Shown: positions 15,207 through 24,210, counted from the first letter of the stretch. The stretch: DNA of 64,000 bases from Betaproteobacteria bacterium HGW-Betaproteobacteria-16 (GCA_002840835.1 PHCQ01000008.1:61444-125443), one strand, 5' to 3'. The notes: generated by a model not told the origin, from the sequence alone. Made by a program: numbers and translations.

Positions 15207-15521
15207 ATGCGACACACCCCGGTTTCCACCCGTTTCCTTCCCAAGGCACTGCAGGCCACTGCGCTGGCCAGCCTGATCGCGCTGGGCGCGGGTACCGCAC
15301 TGGCCCAGACCGCCGCCACCAGCGACGCGACCATGAATTTTGGTCAGATCGCCGAAGCGGTGCAGAAGCAGGGTTTCACCGAGATTCGCGAGATCGAGCG
15401 CAAGAGCGACAAGCTGTTCGAGATCGAGGCCCGCGACGCTTCCGGCGCCAAGGTTGAACTCTATGTGGACGCCCGCAGTGGCGAAGTGCTCAAAACCGAG
15501 GTCAAGGGCAAGCGCAAGTAG
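15207..15521 (+). CDS. PepSY domain periplasmic protein
   Basis: 104 residues. The ATG is fixed by a perfect AAAGGAG at 15194-15200. Signal peptide residues about 15-36 ending ALAQ, then a compact PepSY domain: MNFGQIAEAVQKQGFTEIREIERKSDKLFEIEARDASG and VELYVDARSGEVLKTE. Small, single-domain PepSY proteins of this type are commonly strongly induced targets of QseB/PhoP-like regulators. Divergent from the PepSY-RR-HK operon and probably co-regulated with it. Confidence 0.85.
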   Translation: MRHTPVSTRFLPKALQATALASLIALGAGTALAQTAATSDATMNFGQIAEAVQKQGFTEIREIERKSDKLFEIEARDASGAKVELYVDARSGEVLKTEVKGKRK

Positions 15522-15533
15522 GTCACTGCGAGG

Positions 15534-16760
15534 TCACTGCGTCTTGCGCTGCACGAACAGGTTGCGCTTGGCGTCTTCGGGGTAGGCAAAGGTCACCGCC
15601 CCGTTGCGCACCAGGCCCATCACCAGCATGTTCTCGGTCACCGCGTCCTTGCTGGCGGTGCTGAACGGTTTGTCGTAGGTGGCCACCACACCGTAGTACA
15701 CGCGCCGGATGTCTTCCAGCTGTGCCTTGATCGCCGGGCCAGAGAGGCGGCCATCGCGGATGCCGAACAGCGAATACATCAACAGGTACACCGCGTCATA
15801 ACCCTGCGCAGACGCCATGGGCACGGCCATGCGACTGTCCTTGTGCATGCGCCGGTAGGCGGTCAGAAAGGCCACGCGGCGCTCGTTGCTGGGTTCTGCA
15901 ATGAAGGTCTGCACCGTCAGCGCGCCTTCGGCCGCCGGCCCTGCCGTGTCGATGAAGTTGGGGAACGACAGCGTCCACGGCCCCACCATCGGCGCGCTCC
16001 ACTTCACGGCCGCGCGGCTGCGCGCGATCACGGCGTTTTCCGGACCCACGGTGTAGGCAATGATCACGTTCGCGCCCGCGTTTCGGGCCGCTTCCATTTC
16101 CGCGCTCAGGTCTTTCACGCCCAACGGGAACGAGGTCACGTGCACCGGCTGGAGTTTCGCATCCGCCAGCGCCTTGATGACGTCGTTCTTGCCCGACTCG
16201 CCGTAAGCCGTGGCATCCGCAAAGATCGCCACCTTGTTCAGGCCACGGCGCAGGATGTCCTTCACCATGAACGGTGCCTTGATGTTCTCGCTCGGCGAGA
16301 CACGGAAGATGTAGCTCGCGGCGGGCTCCACCTGCTGGGTCACCGGCGAGCCGGCCGCGCATGGCACGATCAAGGGACTCTGGTTGGACTGGAACACCGG
16401 GATCGCCTTGATCGCCACGCCCGTGTTGCAGAAGCCGATGGTGGAAATCACCTTGTCCACCTTCACGAGTTCTTCGCTCATCTTCAGACCGGTATCGGGA
16501 TCGCCCTTGTCGTCCTTGACGACCAGTTCGATCGGCCGCCCCAGATAGCCGCCCACGGCGTTGATTTCCGACACCGCGATTTCGATGCCATTGAGCATCG
16601 CCTGACCGAAGTCGGCTGAGCCACCGCTCATGGGCCCGATGATGCCCAGCTTCAGCGGTGCCGGGCTTTGGGCCAGGGCGCCCATCGAGCACAGGGCGGC
16701 GATCGAGAAGAGGCAGGTGGGGGCCTGGCGTCTGAGGGTGTTGAGCAGGGTGGGGAGCAT
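15534..16760 (-). CDS. Liv-type ABC transporter substrate-binding protein
   Basis: 408 residues. Signal peptide to about residue 30 (LCSMGALAQ), then a Periplasmic_binding_protein type 1 fold (peripla_BP_6): LKLGIIGPMSGGSADFGQAMLNGIEIAVSEIN, DDKGDPDTGLKMSEELV and the SASAQGYDAVYLL-like C-terminal segment. This is the branched-chain amino acid / amide binding family (LivJ/LivK, UrtA). No permease or ATPase genes adjoin it, so it is an orphan binding protein that must share a transporter elsewhere. Ligand unknown. Confidence 0.85.
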   Translation of the reverse strand: MLPTLLNTLRRQAPTCLFSIAALCSMGALAQSPAPLKLGIIGPMSGGSADFGQAMLNGIEIAVSEINAVGGYLGRPIELVVKDDKGDPDTGLKMSEELVKVDKVISTIGFCNTGVAIKAIPVFQSNQSPLIVPCAAGSPVTQQVEPAASYIFRVSPSENIKAPFMVKDILRRGLNKVAIFADATAYGESGKNDVIKALADAKLQPVHVTSFPLGVKDLSAEMEAARNAGANVIIAYTVGPENAVIARSRAAVKWSAPMVGPWTLSFPNFIDTAGPAAEGALTVQTFIAEPSNERRVAFLTAYRRMHKDSRMAVPMASAQGYDAVYLLMYSLFGIRDGRLSGPAIKAQLEDIRRVYYGVVATYDKPFSTASKDAVTENMLVMGLVRNGAVTFAYPEDAKRNLFVQRKTQ

Positions 16761-16814
16761 CGGGTCTTGCCTCGGGTTGGGCCTTGGTCAGGCCTCTGTT
16801 GAAAGTGCGCGATA

Positions 16815-16846
16815 GTCGCATTTGCGACATTGTTTGCCCATGGGCA
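16815..16846. promoter_or_regulatory. two adjacent palindromes upstream of the orphan binding protein gene
   Basis: GTCGCATTTGCGAC (16815-16828) and TGCCCATGGGCA (16835-16846) are perfect-arm palindromes lying about 55-85 bases upstream of the minus-strand start at 16760. Either could be a regulator operator. No regulator for them is encoded next door except the ribbon-helix-helix gene on the other side. Confidence 0.3.
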
Positions 16847-17092
16847 CTAACCCGATTGGCCTCACAAGTTCGCCGAAACCGTGCGTTTCGCCACGGCCAC
16901 TCCCGTGAAGCTGCTGGTGCATCGCCTCGGCCCGTGAGTGCATCGCTCGAGCGCCCGCATATCAAGCCCTTGGGACGAGCCTTCAAACCACGGTGAGCAA
17001 TACCCACTTGACATCCAGGTAGATTCTGATTGGATTCCACATGGATTCCAATCGGCGTATATTCAGGTCTTCATTCAAACGCCCCAGCCGCC
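16847..17092. promoter_or_regulatory. intergenic region with TGGATTCCA direct repeats upstream of RHH gene
   Basis: The region ends in two TGGATTCCA copies (17031-17039 and 17042-17050, 11-base period), together also an inverted repeat GATTGGA...TCCAATC. A TTCCAC/TATATT pair with 17-base spacing (17035-17040 and 17058-17063) overlaps them, and a TTGACA stands at 17008-17013. Repeats over the promoter of a ribbon-helix-helix gene suggest autoregulation. Nothing else recognised between 16847 and 17000. Confidence 0.4.
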
Positions 17093-17512
17093 ATGCCACT
17101 GCCTGTCACCGAACCCAGAGCCCGCGTGGGCGACACCGAAAAGATGACCATCAACATGGGTGTCGTCGACCTCGGACAGATCGACCTGCTGGTGCAGGAG
17201 GGCTTTTATTCCAACCGGTCCGACCTGATCCGCACGGCGGTGCGCAACCTGCTGGCCGTTCATGCCGACACGCTGCGCCAGACCGTGGCGCGCCGCACGC
17301 TCACGCTCGGGCTTCAACAGCTTGGCCGCGCGGAGCTGGAGCGCGCGGTGGCGGCGGGCGAGCGCTTGAAGATCCAGGTCGTCGGCCTGGCCCGGATTGG
17401 TGACGATGTGACGCCCGAGCTGGCGCGGGCCGCCATCGAGTCCGTGACGGTGCTGGGCGCGTTCCAGGCCAGCCCGGCGGTGCGAAAGGCACTGTCCGAC
17501 AGGATGAGATGA
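17093..17512 (+). CDS. CopG/ribbon-helix-helix transcriptional regulator
   Basis: 139 residues from the Met of MPLPVTEPRARVGDTEKM. Residues about 18-55 form an RHH DNA-binding unit: strand KMTINMGVVDLGQIDLLV, then EGFYSNRSDLIRTAVRNLLAVH. The rest is helical, with a conserved-looking LKIQVVGLARIGDDVTPELA. An upstream Met at 17030 lies within the putative promoter repeats and is rejected. The gene is followed, after a palindromic repeat element, by a PHB depolymerase gene; this arrangement suggests control of polyhydroxyalkanoate mobilisation, an inference from context. Confidence 0.8.
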   Translation: MPLPVTEPRARVGDTEKMTINMGVVDLGQIDLLVQEGFYSNRSDLIRTAVRNLLAVHADTLRQTVARRTLTLGLQQLGRAELERAVAAGERLKIQVVGLARIGDDVTPELARAAIESVTVLGAFQASPAVRKALSDRMR

Positions 17513-17592
17513 CCCCCCCGCAGCGCTTCGCGCTACCCCCCAAGGGGGGCGATACCAGTGGCCCGGCGAAGCCGGTTCCACGGTATCTCTGG
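17513..17592 (+). repeat. double-hairpin intergenic repeat, copy 1
   Basis: Starts immediately after the RHH stop codon. A C-run, a CCCCCC-AA-GGGGGG hairpin and then ACCAGTGGCCCGGCGAAGCC continuing to CACGGTAT (17554-17586), which forms a second hairpin CCGGC-GAA-GCCGG. The second half is nearly identical to 32959-32991. Likely a dispersed extragenic palindrome that can act as a processing or termination structure. Confidence 0.7.
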
Positions 17593-17708
17593 ATAGAGGC
17601 ACTTCACACCGGAAACGTCACATTGCGCTCCATTTTTTGAAACACGTTCACTCACAAACCGAGACCCACCCATTGAAACTTCCACACGCCCACACGGGTA
17701 CGCTCGCC

Positions 17709-18821
17709 ATGAACATCCAGGACACCATTGAGCAGGCGCTTGCCAGCGCCGGGCTCGACACCAGAAGTGGCCCCATGCAGGGGGTCACCGAGACCATCCG
17801 CAAGGCCCTGGCTTCCGCCGGCCTGGGTGCCGGGGCGGCCATGGGGCCGCAGACATCCGTGACCCCGGCCGATGAGGCGCGCACCTTCGACGTGGAAGCC
17901 CGCGAGCTGGGTGCTGTGCCTGCCAGGCCTGAAGCCCGGCACGGCCAACAGGCGCAAGGCCGGTTCATCGCGCGCAGCCATACCGGCCCTGCAGGCAGCC
18001 GTGCCTACAAGCTCTATCTGCCGCCGCGGGCATCGCAGGTGAACGCCGGGCCGCTGCCGCTGGTGGTCATGCTGCACGGCTGTACCCAGTCGCCAGACGA
18101 CTTCGCCACTGGCACCCGCATGAACCGCCTGGCCGACGAGCACGGCTTTCTGGTGGTCTACCCCGAACAACCCACCGGCGCCAACCCGTCGCGTTGCTGG
18201 AACTGGTTCCGCAGCCAGGACCAGGTGCGCACCGGTGGTGAACCCGAAATCATGGCCGGCATCGTGCGGGCGGTGCAGGCGGAACATGCGGTCGCACCGG
18301 GCCGGGTGTATGTGGCGGGGCTTTCGGCCGGGGCTGCCATGGCGCTGGTGCTGGGCGAAACGCACCCGGAAGTCTTCAGCGCCGTGGGCGTGCATTCCGG
18401 CCTGCCTTATGGCTCAGCCAGCGACATCCCTTCGGCCCTGGCCGCCATGAAAGGGCGCAGCGCGCAGGGCACTGCCCGCGCAAGGCAGGCCGTGCCCACC
18501 ATCGTCTTCCACGGTGACCGCGACCACACGGTGCAGCACCGCAATGGCGAACACATCGTGCAGCAGGCGGTGGCCTTGCATGCGGCGCAGACGCCGCTCA
18601 GCATGCGCACCGAAACCGGTGTGTCCGCCGGCGGACGCCGCTACCAGCGCACCACCCATGCAGACCCCGCCGGCAAGCCCGTGGTGGAAACGTGGACGCT
18701 GCACGGCGCAGGGCACGCCTGGGCCGGCGGTGACGCCAGCGGCAGCCACACCGACCCCACCGGTCCGGATGCATCGGCGGCCATGCTGGCGTTCTTCATG
18801 GCGCACACACGGGCCAGCTGA
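17709..18821 (+). CDS. PHB depolymerase family esterase
   Basis: 370 residues. Alpha/beta hydrolase of the Esterase_PHB (type 1 catalytic domain) family: oxyanion segment VVMLHGCTQSPDDFATGTRMNRLADEHGFLVVYPEQ, nucleophile elbow AGLSAGAAMA (Ser near residue 204), Asp in FHGDRDHTV (about 270) and His in GAGHAWAGGDASGS (about 335). The reaction is hydrolysis of short-chain polyhydroxyalkanoate esters. No signal peptide is evident: the N-terminal 70 residues look soluble, so the enzyme may act on intracellular granules or be exported another way. The frame is open further up to a TTG at 17637; the ATG is chosen. Downstream of the RHH regulator. Confidence 0.85.
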   Translation: MNIQDTIEQALASAGLDTRSGPMQGVTETIRKALASAGLGAGAAMGPQTSVTPADEARTFDVEARELGAVPARPEARHGQQAQGRFIARSHTGPAGSRAYKLYLPPRASQVNAGPLPLVVMLHGCTQSPDDFATGTRMNRLADEHGFLVVYPEQPTGANPSRCWNWFRSQDQVRTGGEPEIMAGIVRAVQAEHAVAPGRVYVAGLSAGAAMALVLGETHPEVFSAVGVHSGLPYGSASDIPSALAAMKGRSAQGTARARQAVPTIVFHGDRDHTVQHRNGEHIVQQAVALHAAQTPLSMRTETGVSAGGRRYQRTTHADPAGKPVVETWTLHGAGHAWAGGDASGSHTDPTGPDASAAMLAFFMAHTRAS

Positions 18822-18876
18822 ACACCCCGGAAGGGGGCGGGTGGGTGGTGCAGTCTTCGCTTGCCTGATCGGCCTC

Positions 18877-20403
18877 TCAGCCCAGGCGGAACACCGCCAC
18901 CGCTTGCACCAGCTGGCGCGACTGCCCTTGCAGGCTGGCCGCGGCGGCCGCGCTTTCTTCCACCAGGGCCGCATTCTGCTGCGTGGTCTGGTCCATCTGG
19001 CTCACCGCATCGCCCACCTGTGACACGCCCGAACTCTGTTGCGAAGAGGCCGCACTGATCTCGCCCATGATGTCGGTCACGCGCTGGATCGAAGACACGA
19101 TTTCGGCCATCGTGCTGCCGGCCTCGTCGACCAGTGCCGTGCCCTGACCCACGCGCTCCACGCTGGCGTCGATCAGTGTCTTGATTTCCTTGGCCGCCGC
19201 AGCCGAGCGCACGGCCAGGCTGCGCACTTCCGATGCAACCACGGCAAAGCCGCGGCCCTGCTCGCCCGCGCGGGCGGCCTCCACGGCGGCGTTGAGCGCG
19301 AGGATGTTGGTCTGGAAGGCGATGCCGTCGATCACGCCGATGATGTCGGCGATGCGCTGGCTGCTGTCGTTGATGCCTTTCATGGTGTCGACCACCTGTC
19401 CCACCACGTCTCCGCCGCGCAGCGCCACGGTGGAGGCGCTCTGCGCAAGCCGGTTGGCCTGGCCTGCGTTCTCCGCGTTCTGGCGCACCGTGGTGCCCAG
19501 CTGCTCCATGGAGGCAGCGGTTTCCTGCAAGGCCGACGCCTGTTCTTCGGTGCGCTCAGACAGGTCCTGGTTGCCCTGGGCAATCTGTGCACTGGCAGAG
19601 GCCACGCTGTCGGCGTTGTGGCGCACCTCGGCGACCACGCGCGAGAGGTTGCTCTGCATGGAAGCCAGGGCATGCAGCAGCTCAGCCACTTCATCCTTGC
19701 CACGGGCGTTCACCTTCACGTTCAGGTCGCCGTGGGCCACCGCCTTGGCCACGGCCACGGCTTCGGCGATGGGTCGTGTGATCGAACGGCTGAAGGCGAT
19801 ACCCGCCAGCACCGCTGCCGCGCACACCACCACCATCAGGCCGATGCTCAGCCAGGTGGCCTGCTGTGCCTTTTCTGTGGCGAGCTCCGCCGCGGCCACA
19901 CCGTCGGCCGCAATGCGGGCTGCTGCCTCGTCCAGCAGCTTGGCCGGTTCGCGGTCCATCCCGCTCACGGCCTTGTCGCCCAGCGTGGGATCGAATCCGC
20001 CATCGCGGAACGCCTCAAACGCCTTGCGGTAATTCACGCCCATGGTGGTGTGGGACTGCGCAAATTTCTCGACCAGCTGACGCGATTCACCGGCCGGCAG
20101 GCGTGTGGCCAGGGCTTGCAGGGTGGGGCGCATGTCGGCTTCGATCCGGTTGAACGCGCCCCAGTGCTTGTCGAGTGCCGCAGCATCCTTGCCGCGAAGC
20201 AGCGTGTTCTTCCACTCCTGCACCTGTGTCTTGAACTGGGCCAGCAGGTCACTGGCGGCCGCCGCGTTCTGCTGGCTGGTCTGCAAGGTGGTGCCGTAGG
20301 TGGTGATGGCCTGGTTCAGGTTGTGGATGCCATAGAGGGCTGCGCACAGCAGCACCAGCATGGCCGTGGCAAACGCCAGCGGCAGTTTGAGCGTGAGTTT
20401 CAT
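18877..20403 (-). CDS. methyl-accepting chemotaxis protein
   Basis: 508 residues from MKLTLKLPLAFATAM; the frame continues upstream but only this Met fits a receptor N-terminus. TM1 about 8-28, a helical periplasmic domain of about 150 residues, TM2 about 181-203, HAMP, then the cytoplasmic signalling domain with EEQASALQETAASMEQL and the highly conserved hairpin GIAFQTNILALNAAVEAARA. Ends without the NWETF-type pentapeptide, so it would not tether CheR/CheB directly. No che genes adjoin. Ligand unknown. Confidence 0.92.
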   Translation of the reverse strand: MKLTLKLPLAFATAMLVLLCAALYGIHNLNQAITTYGTTLQTSQQNAAAASDLLAQFKTQVQEWKNTLLRGKDAAALDKHWGAFNRIEADMRPTLQALATRLPAGESRQLVEKFAQSHTTMGVNYRKAFEAFRDGGFDPTLGDKAVSGMDREPAKLLDEAAARIAADGVAAAELATEKAQQATWLSIGLMVVVCAAAVLAGIAFSRSITRPIAEAVAVAKAVAHGDLNVKVNARGKDEVAELLHALASMQSNLSRVVAEVRHNADSVASASAQIAQGNQDLSERTEEQASALQETAASMEQLGTTVRQNAENAGQANRLAQSASTVALRGGDVVGQVVDTMKGINDSSQRIADIIGVIDGIAFQTNILALNAAVEAARAGEQGRGFAVVASEVRSLAVRSAAAAKEIKTLIDASVERVGQGTALVDEAGSTMAEIVSSIQRVTDIMGEISAASSQQSSGVSQVGDAVSQMDQTTQQNAALVEESAAAAASLQGQSRQLVQAVAVFRLG

Positions 20404-20648
20404 GGGAGTTTCGAAGCGGTGAGGGCGTGGCCCTGGGAAAGTCGCGCAGCGCCGGCTCATGACAGGCGCCACCAAGCCCAGAAGAATGTCTGTGGCTCTG
20501 GGTTCTGTATCGGCGCACCGGGGCGGTCCGTGAAATGTGAAATGCGGCACAAAAACAGCCCATCTCTGCCCGGCGGGTAGCTGGTTCCCCGACCCACGGC
20601 GAGGCCGCCACCATGGGCCGATCGCGCCCAGATCGGGCATTGGCCACG

Positions 20649-21734
20649 TCATTTGAGCGTCTGTGTGGCGCTTGCTGCGCGCTCGAACTCCACAAAAACC
20701 GGCAACTGTCCCGCCGCACCGAACATCAGGCCCACCGCCTGGATGGCGGGTTGGGCTGGCGTAGGGGGCTGGGAGAGGCCCGGCATCAGGCAGTTGTCAC
20801 GCGCATGGTCGCGGGGCTGGTGGATGTTGTTCAGCGCAACGTGCTGCCAAGCGCCATCTGCCATGCGCCCTCGGGCTATGTGTGCGAGGTGGCGCGCCAT
20901 GGGTGCCGGGAGGTCGACGCCGTCTTCGCGAAACGTCACATGGAAAGTCTGAACGGCAGATCCCTGGAAGACCGCTGTTTCGGGCTTGAAGACGCTGGCC
21001 TGCGCGCGGCCTGCGGGGTCTGTCCAATGCAGACGAAACACGGGGGCGGGCGCGCGACTCAGCCACGCCAGGTGCAGGTCCTGGCCATGGAAGCAGAAGT
21101 CGGGTTGCGAGATGTCTGCGCTGTCGTGCCACTGTCCGGCCTTGAAGCGCTGTACCCGTTCCAGTCGCACGTCGGGCGGCGCGCGCAGGGTCAGCGTCCA
21201 CAGTTCCCCCTGGGAAGGCAACTGCCACCGCTGTGCAGCCTCCAGCTTGTGAGGCAATGGCGCGGTGGCGGTGTCCACCACGGGTGTGTCGCCCAGGCCG
21301 CGCACTTCCGCCATCAGCGCATCGCGCGAAACCATCAGCGCCATGGCCGGCCATGCCAGCAGCGCCAGCCCGCTGAGGGCCAGCACCAGGCTTTCTCCAC
21401 GCGTGATCGCCGGTTGCATGCGCGGCCCCACGGCCAGATGGGCACCGAACCAGATCAACGGTGCCACGGTGATCAGCGCGACATACAACACCAGCAAACC
21501 GATCGGGCCGGAAACCGCCTTCACTGGTCCCCACACAGCCAAGGCCGCCAGTGGCGCTGCGAACAACGAGACCATGCGCACCACGCCCCAGCTGCCGGCC
21601 CGGCCGCTGCGCGCAAACCAGCGCCCCTCCAGCCACAGACCCAGCACCATGACCACCAGCACCGCAGCGGCCAAGCCATACCATCGGGTCCGTTCGGAAG
21701 CCGGCAAGGCGTTGAGCAGTTCGAAGACATCCAT
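20649..21734 (-). CDS. membrane protein of unknown function
   Basis: 361 residues from MDVFELLNALPASERTRWYG, with GGAG upstream. Four hydrophobic segments in residues 20-150, then a soluble C-terminal half with a beta-rich look (FHVTFREDGVDLPAPMARHLAHIARGRMADGAWQHVALNN). The C-terminal residues HPPRDHARDNCLMPGLSQPP-like region lacks a motif I recognise. The frame extends upstream to 22127, but that part overlaps the WYL regulator and looks non-coding. Lies between an MCP gene and a WYL regulator, same strand; no functional link is visible. Confidence 0.65.
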   Translation of the reverse strand: MDVFELLNALPASERTRWYGLAAAVLVVMVLGLWLEGRWFARSGRAGSWGVVRMVSLFAAPLAALAVWGPVKAVSGPIGLLVLYVALITVAPLIWFGAHLAVGPRMQPAITRGESLVLALSGLALLAWPAMALMVSRDALMAEVRGLGDTPVVDTATAPLPHKLEAAQRWQLPSQGELWTLTLRAPPDVRLERVQRFKAGQWHDSADISQPDFCFHGQDLHLAWLSRAPAPVFRLHWTDPAGRAQASVFKPETAVFQGSAVQTFHVTFREDGVDLPAPMARHLAHIARGRMADGAWQHVALNNIHQPRDHARDNCLMPGLSQPPTPAQPAIQAVGLMFGAAGQLPVFVEFERAASATQTLK

Positions 21735-21900
21735 GGACAGGCTCCAGCGGTGCACAAGCCTGCATGTTAGGGCCACCCGGGTGGCGCGGCGACCTCGATC
21801 AGCGCGAGTCCTGCCGCCGATTCGCCCCGCAAGCCGCCGACGCCACTCACGCAGCAGGGCCTGCCATGTGTGATCGCGTCTGACCTGCTGAGACGCCCGT

Positions 21901-22884
21901 TCAAGCCGTTTTGGCGTACAGCGCCCGCGTCGCAGCCAGTTCACCCAGCATGCGCTGACGCAGTGAGGCAGGCGCCAGCGCCTCCACCTCAGCCCCGTAA
22001 GAAAGCAGGCGGCGCGCGCCGTGTTCAACGGATTCGATGGGCAACAACACGCACACCCAGTCCTCGCGTCCAGCGCCGGGCGCGGTGGCGCCGTCGTCGT
22101 CCACCCGTGCAAAGGGCGTGCGCGCATTCACCAGCCAGCCCATGGCCCGCGGCGACACCAGCACCCGCGCCTGCAGCCGCTGCAGCTCCGCTTCAAAGTG
22201 CGCCGCCGATGCCTGCCAGTAGCGCGCCAGATCAAAAGCGGCTGGACGCCTGAATCGCGTGCTCAGTGTGCGCAGGGCCCGTATCGCCGCCAGCCGGTAG
22301 GTGCGCACCTCGGGCTTCCCCTGGGTGCGTGCGGCCATGTACCAGGTGCCCGCCTTCAGCACCAGGCCCAGCGGCTCCAGCTCACGCTCGGCCGGGCCGC
22401 GCCAGCTCTCATAGCGCAGCGCAATGCGCCGCGTGTTCCACACCGCCTCGGCCACCTCGCGCAGATGCGCCGGTGTTTCTTGCGCGCGGTACCAGTCCAC
22501 CGGGTCGATGTGCAGACGCGCACCCACGCGGTCGGCCTGCTCACGCCATTCGGCCGGCAGGCTCGCCACCATCTTCAGCCGCGCCGACGCCGCCGCCGCG
22601 CCCAGGCCCAGGTCGGTCGCCGCGCCTGGCAGCCCGGCCAGCAGCAAGGCCTGCGATTCCGGCTCCGTCAGTCCTGTGAGCTGCGTGCTCCAGCCCTCGC
22701 GCAACTGAAACCCGCCCTGGCGCCCACGCTCGCCCCACAGCGGCACGCCCGCCGCCGAGAGCTGGTCAATGTCGCGCAGGATCGTGCGCACAGACACCTC
22801 CAGCGCGCGCGCCAGCGACGGCGCCGACTGGCGGCCATGCGCCTGCAACAGCATCAGGATCGACAGCAGGCGACTCGCTCTCAT
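21901..22884 (-). CDS. WYL-domain transcriptional regulator
   Basis: 327 residues. N-terminal winged helix-turn-helix of DeoR type (RLLSILMLLQAHGRQSAPSLARAL ... TILRDIDQLSAAGVPLWGERG), a WYL domain (residues about 140-225; ESWRGPAERELEPLGLVLKAGTWYMAA) and a WCX-type C-terminal extension. WYL domains sense nucleic acids or small ligands. Divergent from a LysE-family exporter gene, with a palindrome in the intergenic region, the usual layout for a local regulator of an exporter. Confidence 0.88.
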   Translation of the reverse strand: MRASRLLSILMLLQAHGRQSAPSLARALEVSVRTILRDIDQLSAAGVPLWGERGRQGGFQLREGWSTQLTGLTEPESQALLLAGLPGAATDLGLGAAAASARLKMVASLPAEWREQADRVGARLHIDPVDWYRAQETPAHLREVAEAVWNTRRIALRYESWRGPAERELEPLGLVLKAGTWYMAARTQGKPEVRTYRLAAIRALRTLSTRFRRPAAFDLARYWQASAAHFEAELQRLQARVLVSPRAMGWLVNARTPFARVDDDGATAPGAGREDWVCVLLPIESVEHGARRLLSYGAEVEALAPASLRQRMLGELAATRALYAKTA

Positions 22885-22939
22885 CTCAATTTCCCATGGC
22901 TCCGGAGTGACATGCGCAACCCTTTAAACGGTCCAATCC

Positions 22940-22971
22940 AGGGGCGCCGCGCGAAGCGCAGCGGGGGGTGT
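22940..22971 (-). repeat. partial copy of the double-hairpin repeat
   Basis: Read on the minus strand, this stretch gives CCCCCCGCTGCGCTTCGCGC, close to the first half of copy 1 (17513-17535). The second hairpin is missing. It lies in the WYL-LysE intergenic region. Confidence 0.45.
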
Positions 22972-22982
22972 ACTGAATTCAT

Positions 22983-23003
22983 ACATGACATCAGGTGGCA
23001 TGT
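22983..23003. promoter_or_regulatory. imperfect palindrome ACATGACA-N5-TGGCATGT
   Basis: A 21-base inverted repeat (7 of 8 arm positions match) about 48 bases upstream of the LysE-type ATG and 100 bases from the WYL regulator start. Position and symmetry make it a candidate operator for the WYL regulator. Confidence 0.45.
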
Positions 23004-23050
23004 TATGGCAGGCAAGCTTCGCCCATCGCAACTTTCATCCGTACACCACC

Positions 23051-23707
23051 ATGGACTGGCTCAGCTTCCCCCTCACCCATACGGCACACCTCTGGCTCTT
23101 CTTTCTCCTCGTTTTCGGCATCATCGCGCTGCCCGGCCTGGACATGGCCTTCGTGCTCGGCAGCTCGCTGGTGGATGGCCTCAAAGGCGGTGTGGCCGCG
23201 TTGTCGGGCGTGGTCGTCGGTGGCATGGTGCACACCGCCATGGCCAGCCTCGGCGTTGGCCTGGCCTTGCAGACGATGCCGCAGCTGTTCAATGCCATGC
23301 TCTTTGCCGGCGCGCTCTACCTTGCGTGGATCGGCTGGCAGCTGGTGCGCGGCGCCGCTGCGCTGGGCGAAGTGAGCGTGCAGGCCTCTCGCCCGCTCGC
23401 CGCCATTTTCCGGCGCGGCTTGCTCACCTGCCTGCTCAACCCCAAGGCCTACCTGTTCATGATCGCCGTGTTCCCGCAGTTCGTGAGTCCGGATCATGGC
23501 TCGCTCGTCGTGCAGACCGTGGCACTGGGCACGATCATCGCGGCCACCCAGATGGCTGTGTACGGCGCCGTGGCGCTGGGAGGCGTGCGCGTCAAGGCCT
23601 GGCTGCGAGGCAGCGGGCGTGCCCAGGTGCTGGCCGGGCAAAGCCTGGGCTGGCTGCTGGTGATGGGTGGGGGGTGGACGCTGTGGCAGGGATGGCAAAC
23701 AGCTTGA
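23051..23707 (+). CDS. LysE/RhtB family amino-acid exporter
   Basis: 218 residues from MDWLSFPLTHTAHLW; an in-frame Met at 22985 lies within the putative operator and is rejected. Six hydrophobic segments. Family signatures: PGLDMAFVLGSSLVDGLKGGVAALSGVVVGG in the first third and the central FRRGLLTCLLNPKAYLFMIAVFPQFV. Exports amino acids or related metabolites across the inner membrane; substrate not predictable. Divergent from the WYL regulator. Confidence 0.9.
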   Translation: MDWLSFPLTHTAHLWLFFLLVFGIIALPGLDMAFVLGSSLVDGLKGGVAALSGVVVGGMVHTAMASLGVGLALQTMPQLFNAMLFAGALYLAWIGWQLVRGAAALGEVSVQASRPLAAIFRRGLLTCLLNPKAYLFMIAVFPQFVSPDHGSLVVQTVALGTIIAATQMAVYGAVALGGVRVKAWLRGSGRAQVLAGQSLGWLLVMGGGWTLWQGWQTA

Positions 23708-23748
23708 GGAAGTGGTTCGGACTCGCAGCAGCCTTCCTGGTCCGGACC

Positions 23749-24210
23749 TCAGCCACTTCCGCGCATGGAAGCGACAGAAGCCTCGGCGCCCTGTCTTTTC
23801 GCGATGGCGGCCACCTCCTTCGAGACAATGGTTTTTCCAATCGGTGAAAGGGCAATGCCTGCCAGCTTCAGGTGTTGAACCCCGAATGGAATGCCGATGA
23901 TGGTGATGAAACACGCGAGGGCAGAGATCACATGCCCGATGGCCAACCAGACGCCTGCAAATACGAACCAGATGATGTTGCCGACCATCCCGGCACCTCC
24001 GGTACCGATATCGTCTTTGCTGGTGAGCGTTTTCCTGTCGATGGCTTCTTTGCCAAACGGGAAGAAAGAGAATTGACCGATGACAAAGCAGGCCCGCCCC
24101 CAAGGAATGCCGACGATGGTCACAAAGGCCAGGAGCCCAACGAGCCACCAGCTCAGCCCCATGAAAACCCCGCCGAGGATGAACCAGAGAAAGTTGCCAA
24201 TGGCGCTCAT
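23749..24210 (-). CDS. yccF: YccF-like inner membrane protein
   Basis: 153 residues with two copies of the YccF motif: FLWFILGGVFMGLSWWLVGLLAFVTIVGIPWG (residues 7-38) and a second NIIWFVFAGVWLAIGHVISALACFITIIGIPFG (about 78-110). Each repeat is two membrane helices ending in the conserved GIPxG. Known members are small inner-membrane proteins; function is not established. The symbol rests on the family match. Stands alone between the LysE and beta-lactamase genes. Confidence 0.85.
   Translation of the reverse strand: MSAIGNFLWFILGGVFMGLSWWLVGLLAFVTIVGIPWGRACFVIGQFSFFPFGKEAIDRKTLTSKDDIGTGGAGMVGNIIWFVFAGVWLAIGHVISALACFITIIGIPFGVQHLKLAGIALSPIGKTIVSKEVAAIAKRQGAEASVASMRGSG

Noticed and set aside
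18822..18876. Intrinsic terminator after the PHB depolymerase gene
   Set aside because: A CCCC-GGAA-GGGG hairpin exists but no T-run follows.
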